DNA of 64,000 nt. It comes from Shewanella holmiensis (GTDB lineage: Bacteria; Pseudomonadota; Gammaproteobacteria; Enterobacterales; Shewanellaceae). Where the stretch lies: NCBI RefSeq assembly GCF_025370255.1, contig NZ_JAMTCD010000003.1:1-64000 (forward strand). Reading direction: 5' to 3'. The position numbers and the translations under genes are program-made. Below, piece by piece: positions 38,613-51,536 of the stretch. Each line of letters starts with the position of its first letter. The stretch's first letter is position 1. The notes under the pieces were generated by a model that had not been told where the DNA came from, ran no database searches, and saw only the letters and a list, made by a program, of their open reading frames with translations.

Positions 38613-39314
38613 TTATTTCAATATTGTTTGTTGGGTTAGGAACAGCTGAGCTAGCTCTAAATCGTCAGGATGAGTCACTTTTATATTATCAACACGTCCT
38701 GTTACTAATCCTGGACACATTCCTGCCCATTCCATTGCACTGGCTTCATCGGTAATGGTGGCTTTAGCTTGCAACGCTTGCTTAAGATTGTCCTTAAGCG
38801 CTGACGCTGGAAAAAGCTGAGGTGTTAATGCATGCCAAAGCTGGTTACGCTCAACAGTTTGTTCAATGGTGCCATTGGCATTACCACGTTTCATTGTATC
38901 TCTAACGGGTGCTGCTAATATCGCCCCTTGAGGAAACTCATTAAGTGCACAAATCAGTTTGTCGATATCGTTATGGGTCACACAGGGACGAGCAGCATCA
39001 TGTACTAAGGCCCACGCATCATTATCTACAATTTGAAGCGCCGCCAGCACAGAATCTGCACGCTCAGAACCACCGATGACTTGTGTCAGTTTCGGATGCG
39101 CTGCCTGCGATAATTGCGTAAATAAATCATCTTCAGGGTGTAATGCCACAATCACTTGTGAAATGGCTGGATGAGTTAATAAACGATCTAGGGTATGAGA
39201 CAAAATAGTCTTTTTTCCTATCGTTAAATATTGTTTGGGGATGGCTGCGCCCATTCGACTGCCAATACCCGCAGCAGGAACGATAGCGACAATGTTACGA
39301 ATAGCTGCTGTCAT
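38613..39314 (-). CDS. ispD: 2-C-methyl-D-erythritol 4-phosphate cytidylyltransferase
   Basis: IspD couples CTP with methylerythritol phosphate. From ATG 39314 the product has 233 residues starting MTAAIRNIVAIVPAAGIGSRMG, where the Gly-rich loop and Arg bind CTP. The frame extends into ftsB (to 39365) but E. coli-like length and the 4-base gap to ftsB favour this start. Other motifs are PKQYLTIGKKTILSHTLDRL, VLVHDAARPC-type WALVHDAARPCVT and APVRDTMKR. The gene closely follows ftsB, as in E. coli. Confidence 0.96.
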   Translation of the reverse strand: MTAAIRNIVAIVPAAGIGSRMGAAIPKQYLTIGKKTILSHTLDRLLTHPAISQVIVALHPEDDLFTQLSQAAHPKLTQVIGGSERADSVLAALQIVDNDAWALVHDAARPCVTHNDIDKLICALNEFPQGAILAAPVRDTMKRGNANGTIEQTVERNQLWHALTPQLFPASALKDNLKQALQAKATITDEASAMEWAGMCPGLVTGRVDNIKVTHPDDLELAQLFLTQQTILK

Positions 39315-39318
39315 TTGA

Positions 39319-39621
39319 TTAATGGCCAAAACGATTTCGATCTCGTAATTCTGCTCCGACAACACGATAAAAAGTTTCCCCTTCTTTAACGAGGCCTAAC
39401 TCGTTTCGGGCTCGCTCTTCTATCGCTTCGGTGCCACTTTTTAGATCGATGATTTCTTCTTTAAGAATTTGATTTCGGGCAATCAATTTGGCATTGCTTT
39501 CTTGCTGAGCTTGAATTTGAGTTTGCAGCAGAAAATATTCAGATAAATTATTTTCGCCCATCCACAATCTGTATTGGAGTAACGCTAACAGGAACGTTAA
39601 AGCGAATAAAAGTTTCTTCAT
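39319..39621 (-). CDS. ftsB: Cell division protein FtsB
   Basis: FtsB forms a complex with FtsL and FtsQ at the division site and helps activate septal peptidoglycan synthesis. The 100-residue protein has a short cytosolic end, one membrane span (LLFALTFLLALLQYRLW), then a coiled coil (LLQTQIQAQQESNAKLIARNQILKEEI) and the conserved IEERARNELGLVKEGETFYRV. The order eno-ftsB-ispD-ispF is as in E. coli. Confidence 0.96.
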   Translation of the reverse strand: MKKLLFALTFLLALLQYRLWMGENNLSEYFLLQTQIQAQQESNAKLIARNQILKEEIIDLKSGTEAIEERARNELGLVKEGETFYRVVGAELRDRNRFGH

Positions 39622-39669
39622 AGTAGCTAAGCAAATTATCCGAAATGATGAATAAGCTTATGATACAAC

Positions 39670-39699
39670 AAAAAAGGCCACCGAGTGGTGGCCTTTTTA
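39670..39699 (-). terminator. eno terminator
   Basis: AAAAAGGCCACC-GAGT-GGTGGCCTTTTT forms a strong stem with T-runs on both strands, just after the eno stop on the minus strand and before ftsB. Confidence 0.9.
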
Positions 39700-39716
39700 A
39701 TCAGCAAAGCAAAATA

Positions 39717-41054
<1,338 letters not shown>

Positions 41055-41072
41055 TTAAAATCAAATAAAAAA

Positions 41073-41128
41073 TTAACACCAATAAAAACCCATTTATAAG
41101 CTTTTTCTAGACTTTTTATTGGTATTAA
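41073..41128. repeat. Inverted repeat in the eno leader/pyrG-eno intergenic region
   Basis: TTAACACCAATAAAAA (41073-41088) and TTTTTATTGGTATTAA (41113-41128) match at 15 of 16 positions around a 24-base centre. A further outer pair GAAAGTT/AACTTTC flanks it. It lies 55 bases upstream of the eno start and is separate from the pyrG terminator. Confidence 0.85.
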
Positions 41129-41254
41129 CTTTCATTTTGGTAATTTAAATCCACAACAGCTAGGATAAATCGAATTGAACCTGACAGCAACTATCAATTT
41201 ATCTACAAGTCGATCTAGCGCAAGTTGTGATTAAGTTTATTCAGACTCAGTAAC

Positions 41255-41286
41255 AAAAAAGCCGCTGACATCATAGTCAGCGGCTT
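41255..41286 (-). terminator. pyrG terminator
   Basis: On the minus strand GCCGCTGAC-TATGAT-GTCAGCGGC runs into TTTTTT directly after the pyrG stop. Confidence 0.9.
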
Positions 41287-41292
41287 GATTAA

Positions 41293-42978
<1,686 letters not shown>

Positions 42979-43079
42979 CTAGGACGGGGCGATAGTATAC
43001 CAAAGTGATGTCGATTCGACAAACCAAAACAGCGATAATTTCGCCTATATACGCTTTGCCAATTAATTAGGTCATGTAT

Positions 43080-43919
43080 TTAGTCTGAAAGTGAGGCTTT
43101 CTCTTGGCGTTTTACTTGATCCCAATAGCAATCTAGTTGCTCAAGGTTATGGTCTTCAAATTGTTTACCGCTTTGCTGCACACAATTTTCAACGCCTCTA
43201 AAACGTCGTTCAAATTTATGATTCGCCTGACGTAATGCTTGCTCAGGATCCACATTTAAATGACGAGCGAGGTTAACAACCGCAAACAATAAATCACCCA
43301 TTTCATCGACCACTTTAGGTTGGTAATGCTGAGGATCTGACTCGACTAATTTTGCTTCAACGAGTACTTCATCGACTTCCTCATAAATTTTGGCCACGAC
43401 AGGCTCAAGCTCTGGCCAATCAAATCCAACTTTTGCCACTCTTTTTTGAATTTTAATTGCCCGCTTTAATGCTGGTAAAGCTTGAGGAATATCATCGAGT
43501 AAAGATAACTGCAGCTTATCAGCACGCTCTTGTGCCTTAATGGCTTCCCAACTCTGCTTTACCTGGTTGGCGGTATGCTCAGGTGACGCAATAAATTGCG
43601 AATTAAACACATGCGGATGTCGACGAATAAGCTTGGCGCAAATTCGCTCAACGACTGTTGCGAAATCAAACTTGCCCTGTTCATTGGCGAGCTGGCAATA
43701 AAATACCACTTGAAATAATAAGTCGCCAAGTTCATCTGGCAACTCATCCCATGCGGTTCGCTCAATTGCATCGGCAACCTCATAGGCTTCTTCGATGGTA
43801 AAAGGCACAATAGTTTGAAAATCTTGCGCTAAATCCCACGGACAACCATCAAGGGGATCACGTAATTTTTGCATGATATCTAGCAGAGGCTGAATCTGCG
43901 TATTGTGCTTTGTATCCAT
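43080..43919 (-). CDS. mazG: Nucleoside triphosphate pyrophosphohydrolase MazG
   Basis: MazG hydrolyses NTPs to NMPs and diphosphate and is linked in E. coli to lowering ppGpp and to cell survival in starvation. The 279-residue protein holds two MazG domains. The first reads MQKLRDPLDGCPWDLAQ, FTIEEAYEVADAIE and DELGDLLFQVVFY. The second reads EEVDEVLVEAK and DEMGDLLFAVVNLARH. The EExxE and ExxD metal motifs are intact. It lies 41 bases after relA, as in E. coli, where mazEF sits between; no toxin-antitoxin pair occurs here. Confidence 0.96.
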   Translation of the reverse strand: MDTKHNTQIQPLLDIMQKLRDPLDGCPWDLAQDFQTIVPFTIEEAYEVADAIERTAWDELPDELGDLLFQVVFYCQLANEQGKFDFATVVERICAKLIRRHPHVFNSQFIASPEHTANQVKQSWEAIKAQERADKLQLSLLDDIPQALPALKRAIKIQKRVAKVGFDWPELEPVVAKIYEEVDEVLVEAKLVESDPQHYQPKVVDEMGDLLFAVVNLARHLNVDPEQALRQANHKFERRFRGVENCVQQSGKQFEDHNLEQLDCYWDQVKRQEKASLSD

Positions 43920-43960
43920 AATTGCCTAAGTCAATTTAGCTAAAAATGTAAAAGGGGGAA

Positions 43961-46165
43961 TTACAAACGTCGCGATTCAATCACACCATCAACCTGTGAC
44001 AGTTTAGATAACACCCGAGATAAATCATCAACATTATATAACTCAAGCTCTAACTCGACGGTTGCCGTTTGAGATTTAACATCTGACGTTGAACTCATAG
44101 CCATAACGTTTGATTTTTCAGCGGCGAGAACCGTGGTTAAATCGCGTAATAAACCACTGCGATCATGAGCAACCACTTTCACCCGGATACGATAACCGCC
44201 AGAGTAATTCTCGCCCCAAACCACCTCAACTGCACGTTCAGGGTGAGCGCGCATCAATTCTTTGACTTGCTCACAATCACTGCGATGTACTGAAATACCA
44301 CGCCCCATTGTAATATAGCCAAAAATTTCATCGCCAGGGACGGGTTGGCAGCAACGAGCAATGTGGCTGAGTAAATTGCCGACACCATTGACTTCAACTT
44401 GCCCTTTACCTGGCTTTTTAGGACGATGAACGGCTTTCTTTAGAATGTCTTCAACCAAATCGTCTTCGGATGCAGGCGCAGCACGCAACTTACTTTCAAT
44501 AAAGTTAACAACCTGATTTAAGCGTAAATCGCCCCCGCCAATAGCAGCAAGCATGTCATCCATACCGTTTAGATTAAAACGCTCTACCGCAATATTGGCA
44601 TCTTTCAATTTTAAGCCCGCACGCTGCAATTCTGTTTCCAGCATTTCTTTACCTGCGATAATGTTCTTATCGCGGTCTTGCTGTTTAAACCAATGCTGAA
44701 TTTTTGAACGGGAACGAGAAGACTTGATATAGCCTAAATTCGGGTTTAACCAATCACGTTTAGGATTAGCTATTTTTGAGGTGATTATTTCAATGCGCTC
44801 ACCGGTTTCAACCTGGTAAGTAAATGGCACAATTCTGCCATCAACCTTGGCGCCAATACATCTATGCCCAACTTGAGAGTGAATATAGTACGCAAAATCT
44901 AATACCGTAGAGCCGAGCGGTAAATCGACCACCTCGCCGCTAGGGGTGAAGACATATACGCGGTCTTCGAACACCTGACTACGCACTTCATCAACCAAGT
45001 TACCGCTTTCGGCAACGTCTTCTTGCCATTGCAAAATTTTACGCAACCAATTGATTTTTTCTTCGTAGCCGCTTTGCTTAACGGTATTGGCGCCCTCTTT
45101 ATACTTCCAGTGAGCGGCGACACCTAGTTCGGCATCCTGATGCATGGCCTCTGTACGAATTTGAATTTCAACGGTTTTACCTTCCGGCCCGACAACGACA
45201 GTGTGAATAGATTGATAACCGTTGGGTTTTGGATTGGCTACATAATCATCAAACTCACGCGGAATGTGATGCCATAAATCATGCACCACCCCCAAAGCGC
45301 CATAACAGTCCTGCAGCCTGTCGGTCACAATTCGCACTGCACGCACATCAAATAGCTCGTCAAACTTGAGGTCTTTACCTTTCATTTTGCGCCAAATACT
45401 GTAGATATGTTTAGGTCTACCGTAAACTTTGGCACGTATCTGATCATCATCTAAACGCTGTTGAAGTTGAGTGACAAATTTGTCGATATAGACTTCACGG
45501 TCCATCCGTTTGCCATCTAATTGTTTGGCAATATCTTTGTAAACGCTTGGATGAAGGTAGCGAAAAGAGATATCTTCTAGCTCCCATTTTAATTGACCTA
45601 TCCCTAAACGGTTAGCCAATGGTGCATAAATATCTGCAATTTCCCTTGCCAGTAACACGCGGGTTTCTTCATCGGCATTTTTGACAGCGCGCAACGAGCA
45701 CACTCGTTCGGCCAGCTTAATCACCACTGCCCGAACATCTTCAACCATGGCCAATAACATTTTACGAATATTATCAATTTGAGGCTCGGCGCTGCGGCTA
45801 TCGGTGACTTTCAAGGCTCCAATGGCATTCATGGTTACGACACTGGCTACTAATTTGGCTAATGAATCTCCGTAAACCTCATCTATCTTATCTTCGCTAA
45901 TCTGCCCTGTTTCTAAAATGACAAATAACAATGCCGCTTGCAGCGTTTCTAGATCCATATTTAATGGCGCTAAAATTTCAATCATTTCGCGGGCACGAGT
46001 CAGCAATTGCGTATGTGCAAACTTATCTTTAATAGGCAATGCTTCCATTTTCCTGAGCATATCTAGGAGCATTTGTGCATCATTTGCATCTTCGATGTAC
46101 CTTGCTACCCAATCTTCAAGATTGAAATCATCTGTATTGAAATGCGCTTCGCGAACTGAAACCAT
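43961..46165 (-). CDS. relA: GTP pyrophosphokinase RelA (stringent response)
   Basis: RelA makes (p)ppGpp on ribosomes with uncharged tRNA in the A site. The 734-residue protein has a degenerate hydrolase region (the HD pair is lost near AALLFVILETGQISED). The synthetase domain has GRPKHIYSIWRKM, DLFDVRAVRIV-type ELFDVRAVRIVTDRLQDCYG and the RelA-type EFDDYVANPKPNGYQSIHT. The EFDD form, in place of the RxKD of bifunctional enzymes, marks a synthetase-only enzyme. TGS (VYVFTPSGEVVDLPLGST), a Cys-containing zinc finger region (HIARCCQPVPGDEIFGYI) and a C-terminal ACT domain follow. Confidence 0.98.
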   Translation of the reverse strand: MVSVREAHFNTDDFNLEDWVARYIEDANDAQMLLDMLRKMEALPIKDKFAHTQLLTRAREMIEILAPLNMDLETLQAALLFVILETGQISEDKIDEVYGDSLAKLVASVVTMNAIGALKVTDSRSAEPQIDNIRKMLLAMVEDVRAVVIKLAERVCSLRAVKNADEETRVLLAREIADIYAPLANRLGIGQLKWELEDISFRYLHPSVYKDIAKQLDGKRMDREVYIDKFVTQLQQRLDDDQIRAKVYGRPKHIYSIWRKMKGKDLKFDELFDVRAVRIVTDRLQDCYGALGVVHDLWHHIPREFDDYVANPKPNGYQSIHTVVVGPEGKTVEIQIRTEAMHQDAELGVAAHWKYKEGANTVKQSGYEEKINWLRKILQWQEDVAESGNLVDEVRSQVFEDRVYVFTPSGEVVDLPLGSTVLDFAYYIHSQVGHRCIGAKVDGRIVPFTYQVETGERIEIITSKIANPKRDWLNPNLGYIKSSRSRSKIQHWFKQQDRDKNIIAGKEMLETELQRAGLKLKDANIAVERFNLNGMDDMLAAIGGGDLRLNQVVNFIESKLRAAPASEDDLVEDILKKAVHRPKKPGKGQVEVNGVGNLLSHIARCCQPVPGDEIFGYITMGRGISVHRSDCEQVKELMRAHPERAVEVVWGENYSGGYRIRVKVVAHDRSGLLRDLTTVLAAEKSNVMAMSSTSDVKSQTATVELELELYNVDDLSRVLSKLSQVDGVIESRRL

Positions 46166-46379
46166 GTTTTTTCCTTACCCATTGCCATTTACCAAAACAG
46201 CAATGTTATGAACTTTTTGCCAAACGGACCATTAAGTGAAAAGGCTTAATCTGCAAATAAAAATGGCAGCAACCCAAGGTAACATTCACTTTTAACGGTC
46301 AACAGCACCAAATGTTAGAGAGACTATATTGAGCGTAACGGTTTTATTTATCAATTCAATAAAATGTAAATGACTATGT

Positions 46380-47768
46380 TTAAGACACATTCAGTTCAAA
46401 TAATGCCATTGCTTCAATATGATGCGTTTGTGGAAACATATCGACCATACCAATCTTACTTAATTGGTATCCTTGATCAATTAGCACTTTACTGTCACGA
46501 GCCAAACTGGCGGGATTACAAGAAACATAAACCACCTTTTTAGGGCGCATTTTTTTAAGCCATTGTAAGCTTTCAAAAGCACCTGCTCTCGCGGGGTCTA
46601 AAAGTAGCTTATCAATTTTGCCTAACCATTTTTCATGGGTAAGATCTGCGCTCAAATCGGCATGGTGAAATGATAAGTTGTCTAACTGATTTAACGCCGC
46701 ATTGTTTTTTGCCTGCTGAACCATATCAGGTACACCTTCCACACCAATCACTTTTGCCGCACTTGACGCTAGCGGGAGTGAGAAATTACCTACGCCACAA
46801 AATAAATCAAGCACCCGCTCATCTGCCTGAGGGTCGAGCCAACTCACTGCCTGTGTGACCATATCATGATTAATAGGACCATTGACCTGAACAAAATTAC
46901 TAGGAGTAAATTCACAGCGAACCGTTTGTTGCGGATGGTTTTCAGCGGCTAATGAATAAAAAGGGAGTGTCACCTTTTGCTTACCTGCCTCGGTTAACAA
47001 TTGAGGATGCAATTGGGTCAGTTGATTGTCATTGTCTTGCAGCAATAAACAGATGTCATGGGTGGCAGCAAACTCTGTCAACCAACGGATATCTGAAGCG
47101 GGTAAGATTTTCGTCACACGCAATACAGCAAATAAGCCATTTTCAGCTTGGCTTAACTCTAAATGACCTAAATTTGATTTTGACTTCAATTGATTCAAAT
47201 TCGCAGCAAAAGGCGTGATCAAATCCGATAATGGTTTTGCCAGCACATTACACTGGGTAATTGAGACAATTTTACTTGAAGCCGTTTGCCTAAAACCTAA
47301 CTGCAAGTGGTTAGTGTTTTTATCAAAAACCGTCGCTAAACGGGCTCTGCGACGATAATGCCATGCTTCACCTGTAATGGCTGGTGCCACTATTTCATCA
47401 GCAACCAAATCTCGGCCTAGTTTGCTCATTAAATCAATTAATGCATTTTGTTTATGATCGCGTTGCGCCGCGACATCTAAATGTTGTAAATCACATCCCC
47501 CACATTCAACATAATGAGGACAGTTTGGTTCACGACGTTGCGCTGATGCTTGATCTATTTTAATCAACTTGGCCTTGGCATAATTTTTCTTTTGCTCGGT
47601 TAATTGCACAGTCACCTTTTCATCAGGTAATCCACCGGCAACAAACACCACTTTCCCTTGATATTGGGCCATACCTGCGCCTAAATGATCCAGTTGAGTG
47701 ATTTCAAGACTAAGCTTTGAAGATAATTGCTTAGATTTGTTTGGTTTAGCTTTAAAAAATTGTGCCAT
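46380..47768 (-). CDS. rlmD: 23S rRNA (uracil(1939)-C(5))-methyltransferase
   Basis: RlmD methylates U1939 of 23S rRNA with SAM. From ATG 47768 (462 residues, GAGG 5 bases upstream) it has an N-terminal TRAM domain ([20 protein letters not shown]), an iron-sulfur cluster motif [15 protein letters not shown], the SAM fold [29 protein letters not shown] and the catalytic Cys in [12 protein letters not shown]. The frame is open to 47795 but the upstream codons lack a ribosome site. It is divergent from barA across about 100 bases. Confidence 0.95.
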   Translation of the reverse strand: MAQFFKAKPNKSKQLSSKLSLEITQLDHLGAGMAQYQGKVVFVAGGLPDEKVTVQLTEQKKNYAKAKLIKIDQASAQRREPNCPHYVECGGCDLQHLDVAAQRDHKQNALIDLMSKLGRDLVADEIVAPAITGEAWHYRRRARLATVFDKNTNHLQLGFRQTASSKIVSITQCNVLAKPLSDLITPFAANLNQLKSKSNLGHLELSQAENGLFAVLRVTKILPASDIRWLTEFAATHDICLLLQDNDNQLTQLHPQLLTEAGKQKVTLPFYSLAAENHPQQTVRCEFTPSNFVQVNGPINHDMVTQAVSWLDPQADERVLDLFCGVGNFSLPLASSAAKVIGVEGVPDMVQQAKNNAALNQLDNLSFHHADLSADLTHEKWLGKIDKLLLDPARAGAFESLQWLKKMRPKKVVYVSCNPASLARDSKVLIDQGYQLSKIGMVDMFPQTHHIEAMALFELNVS

Positions 47769-47869
47769 TTCGGCCTCTAAAAATGAATAAAACACTAGTC
47801 AAGAGTGCGCAATTTCTGGCAGTCTAGACTGAATATCAACAATATTTTGTAGGAACGTAAGCCCAAAAC

Positions 47870-50737
47870 ATGAAAAGTACCGAAAATATGACTAAATACA
47901 GCCTACGTTCATGGGTACTGGTACTGGCATTGGCTCCTACCGTTGTGGTGGGTATTCTACTTGGAAGTTACTTCACCATAAACCGCTTTTATGAACTTGA
48001 AGAAACGCTTATGGAAAAAGGTAGCAGTATTATAGAACCTTTAGCATTAGCCAGCGAGTTTGGGATTGTCACTCAGGATCGCATTTCAACAAAAAAACTG
48101 CTCTCCGCTTCACAGATGAAAAACTCTTCTCTGGTATTGTCTTTAGCCATTTTTGATAGTCAAAATCAATTATTCGTCACCTCTCATTATCACAAAGACT
48201 TTGAGATAATGCGTACGCAGTTACCATTATCTGAATTAAATGCAACCGAGTTTAGTACCCTAGATGATATTTTAATTATCCGCAGCCCAATTATTGCAAA
48301 TACAGATCTTGATCCGCTGGCATTTATCAAAAATGACTCGAGCAATTATTCCGTCGAAAGCGGCTTTCAACAAAACCACCTTGCAGGGCAAAGCATCGCT
48401 AAGCCTATTTATAATAGTAAGCAAGAACAAGTGCTGGGTTACATTGCCATTCTTGTCAATAAAGAAAATGCTCTACTTGAACAGCATCGTGCTGCGATTG
48501 CCGCTTTCATTATTGTATTGATTGGAGTTCAATTTAATTTATTTTTTACCTTTCGCTTAGTCAAACATGTTAACCATCCAATCACTGAAATGGTACGTGT
48601 GGTTGCCAAAATTCGAGAAGGCAAACTTGATACCCGCCTAGACGGCAATTTAATTGGTGAGCTGGATTTATTAAAACGCGGTATCAACGCGATGGCGGGC
48701 TCATTAAGTGAGTATCACGATGAAATGCAGCAAAATATTGATCAAGCGACATCTGATTTACGCGAAACCTTAGAACAAATTGAAATTCAAAACGTGGAAT
48801 TGGACTTAGCCAAAAAACGAGCATTAGAAGCCAGTCGCATCAAGTCTGAGTTTTTGGCCAATATGTCTCACGAATTACGAACGCCACTTAATGGCGTTAT
48901 CGGCTTTGCAAGACAACTCATCAAAACCCCACTGCATTCTAGCCAGCTAGATTACATCAAAACAATTGAACGAAGCGCCAGTAATTTATTGGGGATCATC
49001 AATGACATTCTGGACTTCTCCAAACTTGAAGCCGGTAAAATGGTCTTTGAGAAAATGCCTTTCGCATTGAGAGAGACCTTAGCTGACACATTAAATATTG
49101 TTTCGGGAAGTGCGCGTGAAAAAGGCTTAGAACTGGTAATAGATATTGACTCTAATGTTCCTGAGAGCGTTAGTGGTGATGCGATGCGAGTGAATCAAAT
49201 TATCACCAATCTAGTTGGTAATGCGATTAAGTTTACTGATAAAGGTAGCGTGATTCTCAAGATTACCCTGGTGGGGTCAACAGATGATAATGTCACTTTA
49301 AGGTGTGAAGTTATCGACACAGGTATTGGTATTGACGAAAGCCAGCAAGAGTATTTGTTCCAGGCATTTGGTCAGGCAGACTCCTCCATTTCTCGCCGCT
49401 TTGGTGGTACGGGTCTTGGTTTAGTTATCACTAAACGTCTAATTAACCAAATGGGTGGACAAATAGGTTTCACATCAAGTCCTAATAAAGGGTCTAACTT
49501 CTGGTTTATTTTACCACTGAGTATCAGCCAGTTTGAAATTGGTGAAGTGCTGCCAATGGATGTGCTGTCGGGTAAATCAATACTATTGTTCGAGCCTCGC
49601 GAATTAACCCGTGATGTGTTGAATCAACGTTTAGAAGCATGGCATTTAAAACTGACTAGTGTCGGTCAATTAGATCATCTCAATACAACGTTTGAACAGC
49701 CCAACATCCATTTTGATTATATATTAATGAGTTGCCATGGCTTTAGCGATCCTGAGCAAATAACTGTCACGTTAAAACAAGCTAAACAACACACTAACTG
49801 CCTTATCTTATTACACGATTGTATTGATCAAGAGGTGATTGTGAATCACTTCAAGCCTAATACCGATTTATTGCTCACTGTGCCAATTAGTGATACTCAG
49901 TTGGCAAGACACCTAATTTATCCTCCGACACCTGAAACGTTACAGCAGCTAATGCCTTTAGCTGTAAAAGATAACAATGAACGACTAAATGTTTCAGTGT
50001 TAGCAGTAGATGATAATGTCGCAAATTTAAAGTTAATTGATTCTTTACTACAGGAGTTAGTATTTAGCGTCACCACTGCCAAAAGTGGTGAAGAAGCGAT
50101 CAAATTAGCTAAGTCTAAAAGCTTCGAATTAATTTTCATGGACATTCAAATGCCTGGTATTGATGGCATTACTGCGTCTCAAAAAATTCGTCATGAATCG
50201 ATGAATCGCCACACTCCGATTATTGCTGTAACCGCACATGCTATTGCTGAAGAGCGGGCAAATATTCTTGCATCGGGAATGGATGGTTTCTTACCAAAAC
50301 CAATTGATGAATCATCATTAAAGAAAGTGATTAATCGCTGGGTAGCTAAACCCAAATTCACCCATTTTGATCTTCACACACTCAATTGGGACTTGTGCTT
50401 GCGACAAGCAAATCAAAAACCAAATCTGGCACTTGAGATGCTCAAAATGATGGTTGATTCCATTCCAGAGACCATAAACACCATAGAATCCGCTATGCAA
50501 AACCAAGATCAGCAGGCCATGCTTCAAGCGGTGCATAAATTACATGGTGCAAGTTGTTATTGTGGAGTGCCTACCACGCAAAAGCTTTGCCAAGAGATAG
50601 AATCTGCGTTGAAACATAAAACCCAAACCAGTGAACTAGAACCGGAAATACTTGAGTTACTTGATGAGCTAACTAAGGTAGAATCAGCAGCAACACAAGT
50701 ATTAGAACAGTTATCAATGGACATCAAGCATGACTAA
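47870..50737 (+). CDS. barA: Hybrid sensor histidine kinase BarA
   Basis: BarA phosphorylates the response regulator UvrY, which drives small RNAs that sequester CsrA. The 955-residue protein has two membrane spans (about 12-35 and 200-225) around a periplasmic domain. HAMP, coiled coil and the kinase follow: H-box FLANMSHELRTPLNG (His334), N-box QIITNLVGNAIKFTD, and G-boxes DTGIGID and GGTGLGL. A degenerate receiver-like stretch (about 565-690, without phosphorylatable Asp motif) precedes a true receiver (LAVDDNVANLKL, Asp758 in FMDIQMPG) and an HPt domain (His889 in VHKLHGASC). E. coli BarA begins MTNYSLRA, so ATG 47888 (MTKYSLRS) is an equally good start. Confidence 0.96.
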   Translation: MKSTENMTKYSLRSWVLVLALAPTVVVGILLGSYFTINRFYELEETLMEKGSSIIEPLALASEFGIVTQDRISTKKLLSASQMKNSSLVLSLAIFDSQNQLFVTSHYHKDFEIMRTQLPLSELNATEFSTLDDILIIRSPIIANTDLDPLAFIKNDSSNYSVESGFQQNHLAGQSIAKPIYNSKQEQVLGYIAILVNKENALLEQHRAAIAAFIIVLIGVQFNLFFTFRLVKHVNHPITEMVRVVAKIREGKLDTRLDGNLIGELDLLKRGINAMAGSLSEYHDEMQQNIDQATSDLRETLEQIEIQNVELDLAKKRALEASRIKSEFLANMSHELRTPLNGVIGFARQLIKTPLHSSQLDYIKTIERSASNLLGIINDILDFSKLEAGKMVFEKMPFALRETLADTLNIVSGSAREKGLELVIDIDSNVPESVSGDAMRVNQIITNLVGNAIKFTDKGSVILKITLVGSTDDNVTLRCEVIDTGIGIDESQQEYLFQAFGQADSSISRRFGGTGLGLVITKRLINQMGGQIGFTSSPNKGSNFWFILPLSISQFEIGEVLPMDVLSGKSILLFEPRELTRDVLNQRLEAWHLKLTSVGQLDHLNTTFEQPNIHFDYILMSCHGFSDPEQITVTLKQAKQHTNCLILLHDCIDQEVIVNHFKPNTDLLLTVPISDTQLARHLIYPPTPETLQQLMPLAVKDNNERLNVSVLAVDDNVANLKLIDSLLQELVFSVTTAKSGEEAIKLAKSKSFELIFMDIQMPGIDGITASQKIRHESMNRHTPIIAVTAHAIAEERANILASGMDGFLPKPIDESSLKKVINRWVAKPKFTHFDLHTLNWDLCLRQANQKPNLALEMLKMMVDSIPETINTIESAMQNQDQQAMLQAVHKLHGASCYCGVPTTQKLCQEIESALKHKTQTSELEPEILELLDELTKVESAATQVLEQLSMDIKHD

Positions 50738-51329
50738 CAAACCTGGATTTTTTAAACGTTTAAAGGCGTTATCTTTACCTCAAAAGCAATTATTTGCTGT
50801 AGCCTTATGCCAGCGTATGTTGCCAAATTATGAATTATTCTCTGAAGTATGTGAGTTTGGTCAACCCATGGTGTTATCAACAGCATTAGAGCTATTGTGG
50901 CAAAGCCAATATGATAAAAAAACCAAATACAATGTTGATGTGCACCTACAACGTATAGAGGAAAACACACCCGATCCTGCTGATTTTGAAGCATATGGAG
51001 TGTACCCCGCAATGGACGCCGCTGTAGCAATATCAACGCTTATGAGTGCCATTTCTGCTAAGATGGAAGATGATATTATTAATATCAGCAAACTGTCTTC
51101 AAGCACTGTCGCTAATTATATTGAAGCAATAAGCGACGAGAGCCTAATGGACGAAGCCTTAGATGACTTTGTTTTTGCTCACCCAGTGATGCAAGAAGAA
51201 AAAGAACTGCAAGATATGCTGTTAGATATTATTGAAGCGAATCCAGACATTAATCCAGAGTTAGTTAAAGGCTTAAGAAAAGACATTATTGAAGCTGGCG
51301 TATCTAATATTGGTATTAGTATGCAATAG
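50730..51329 (+). CDS. yjaG: YjaG family protein (DUF416)
   Basis: This 199-residue cytosolic protein belongs to the YjaG/DUF416 family, whose function is not established. Distinctive stretches are LPQKQLFAVALCQRMLPNYELF, LELLWQSQYD, the DFEAYGVYPAMDAAVAISTLM motif, and the acidic C-terminal EANPDINPELVKGLRKDI. It is mostly helical, with no signal peptide or membrane span. It overlaps the end of barA by 8 bases, so the two genes are translationally coupled in this organism; whether this has regulatory meaning is unclear. A terminator follows 54 bases after the stop. Confidence 0.9.
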   Translation: MTNKPGFFKRLKALSLPQKQLFAVALCQRMLPNYELFSEVCEFGQPMVLSTALELLWQSQYDKKTKYNVDVHLQRIEENTPDPADFEAYGVYPAMDAAVAISTLMSAISAKMEDDIINISKLSSSTVANYIEAISDESLMDEALDDFVFAHPVMQEEKELQDMLLDIIEANPDINPELVKGLRKDIIEAGVSNIGISMQ

Positions 51330-51382
51330 TCGTTAACAAGACGATTATAGAAACAAATACCACTAAAAAACACATCAAAATT

Positions 51383-51413
51383 AACAGCCTGAAATTCCTT
51401 AGGCTGTTTTTTT
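51383..51413 (+). terminator. Terminator after the yjaG-like gene
   Basis: AACAGCCT-GAAATTCCTT-AGGCTGTT runs into TTTTT on the plus strand. Confidence 0.8.
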
Positions 51414-51536
51414 ATGCCCTTTACCGCCATTCAATCCAGCAAAAGAAAAACTATCATTCTGAGGCTTTAGCTTATTGAGTATCTACAGTGGAGTCCTTAG
51501 AAATATCGCTTACTCAAGATCTTCATACACAAACAT

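Noticed and set aside
43920..43960. mazEF toxin-antitoxin genes between relA and mazG
   Set aside because: The gap is only 41 bases; no such genes exist here.
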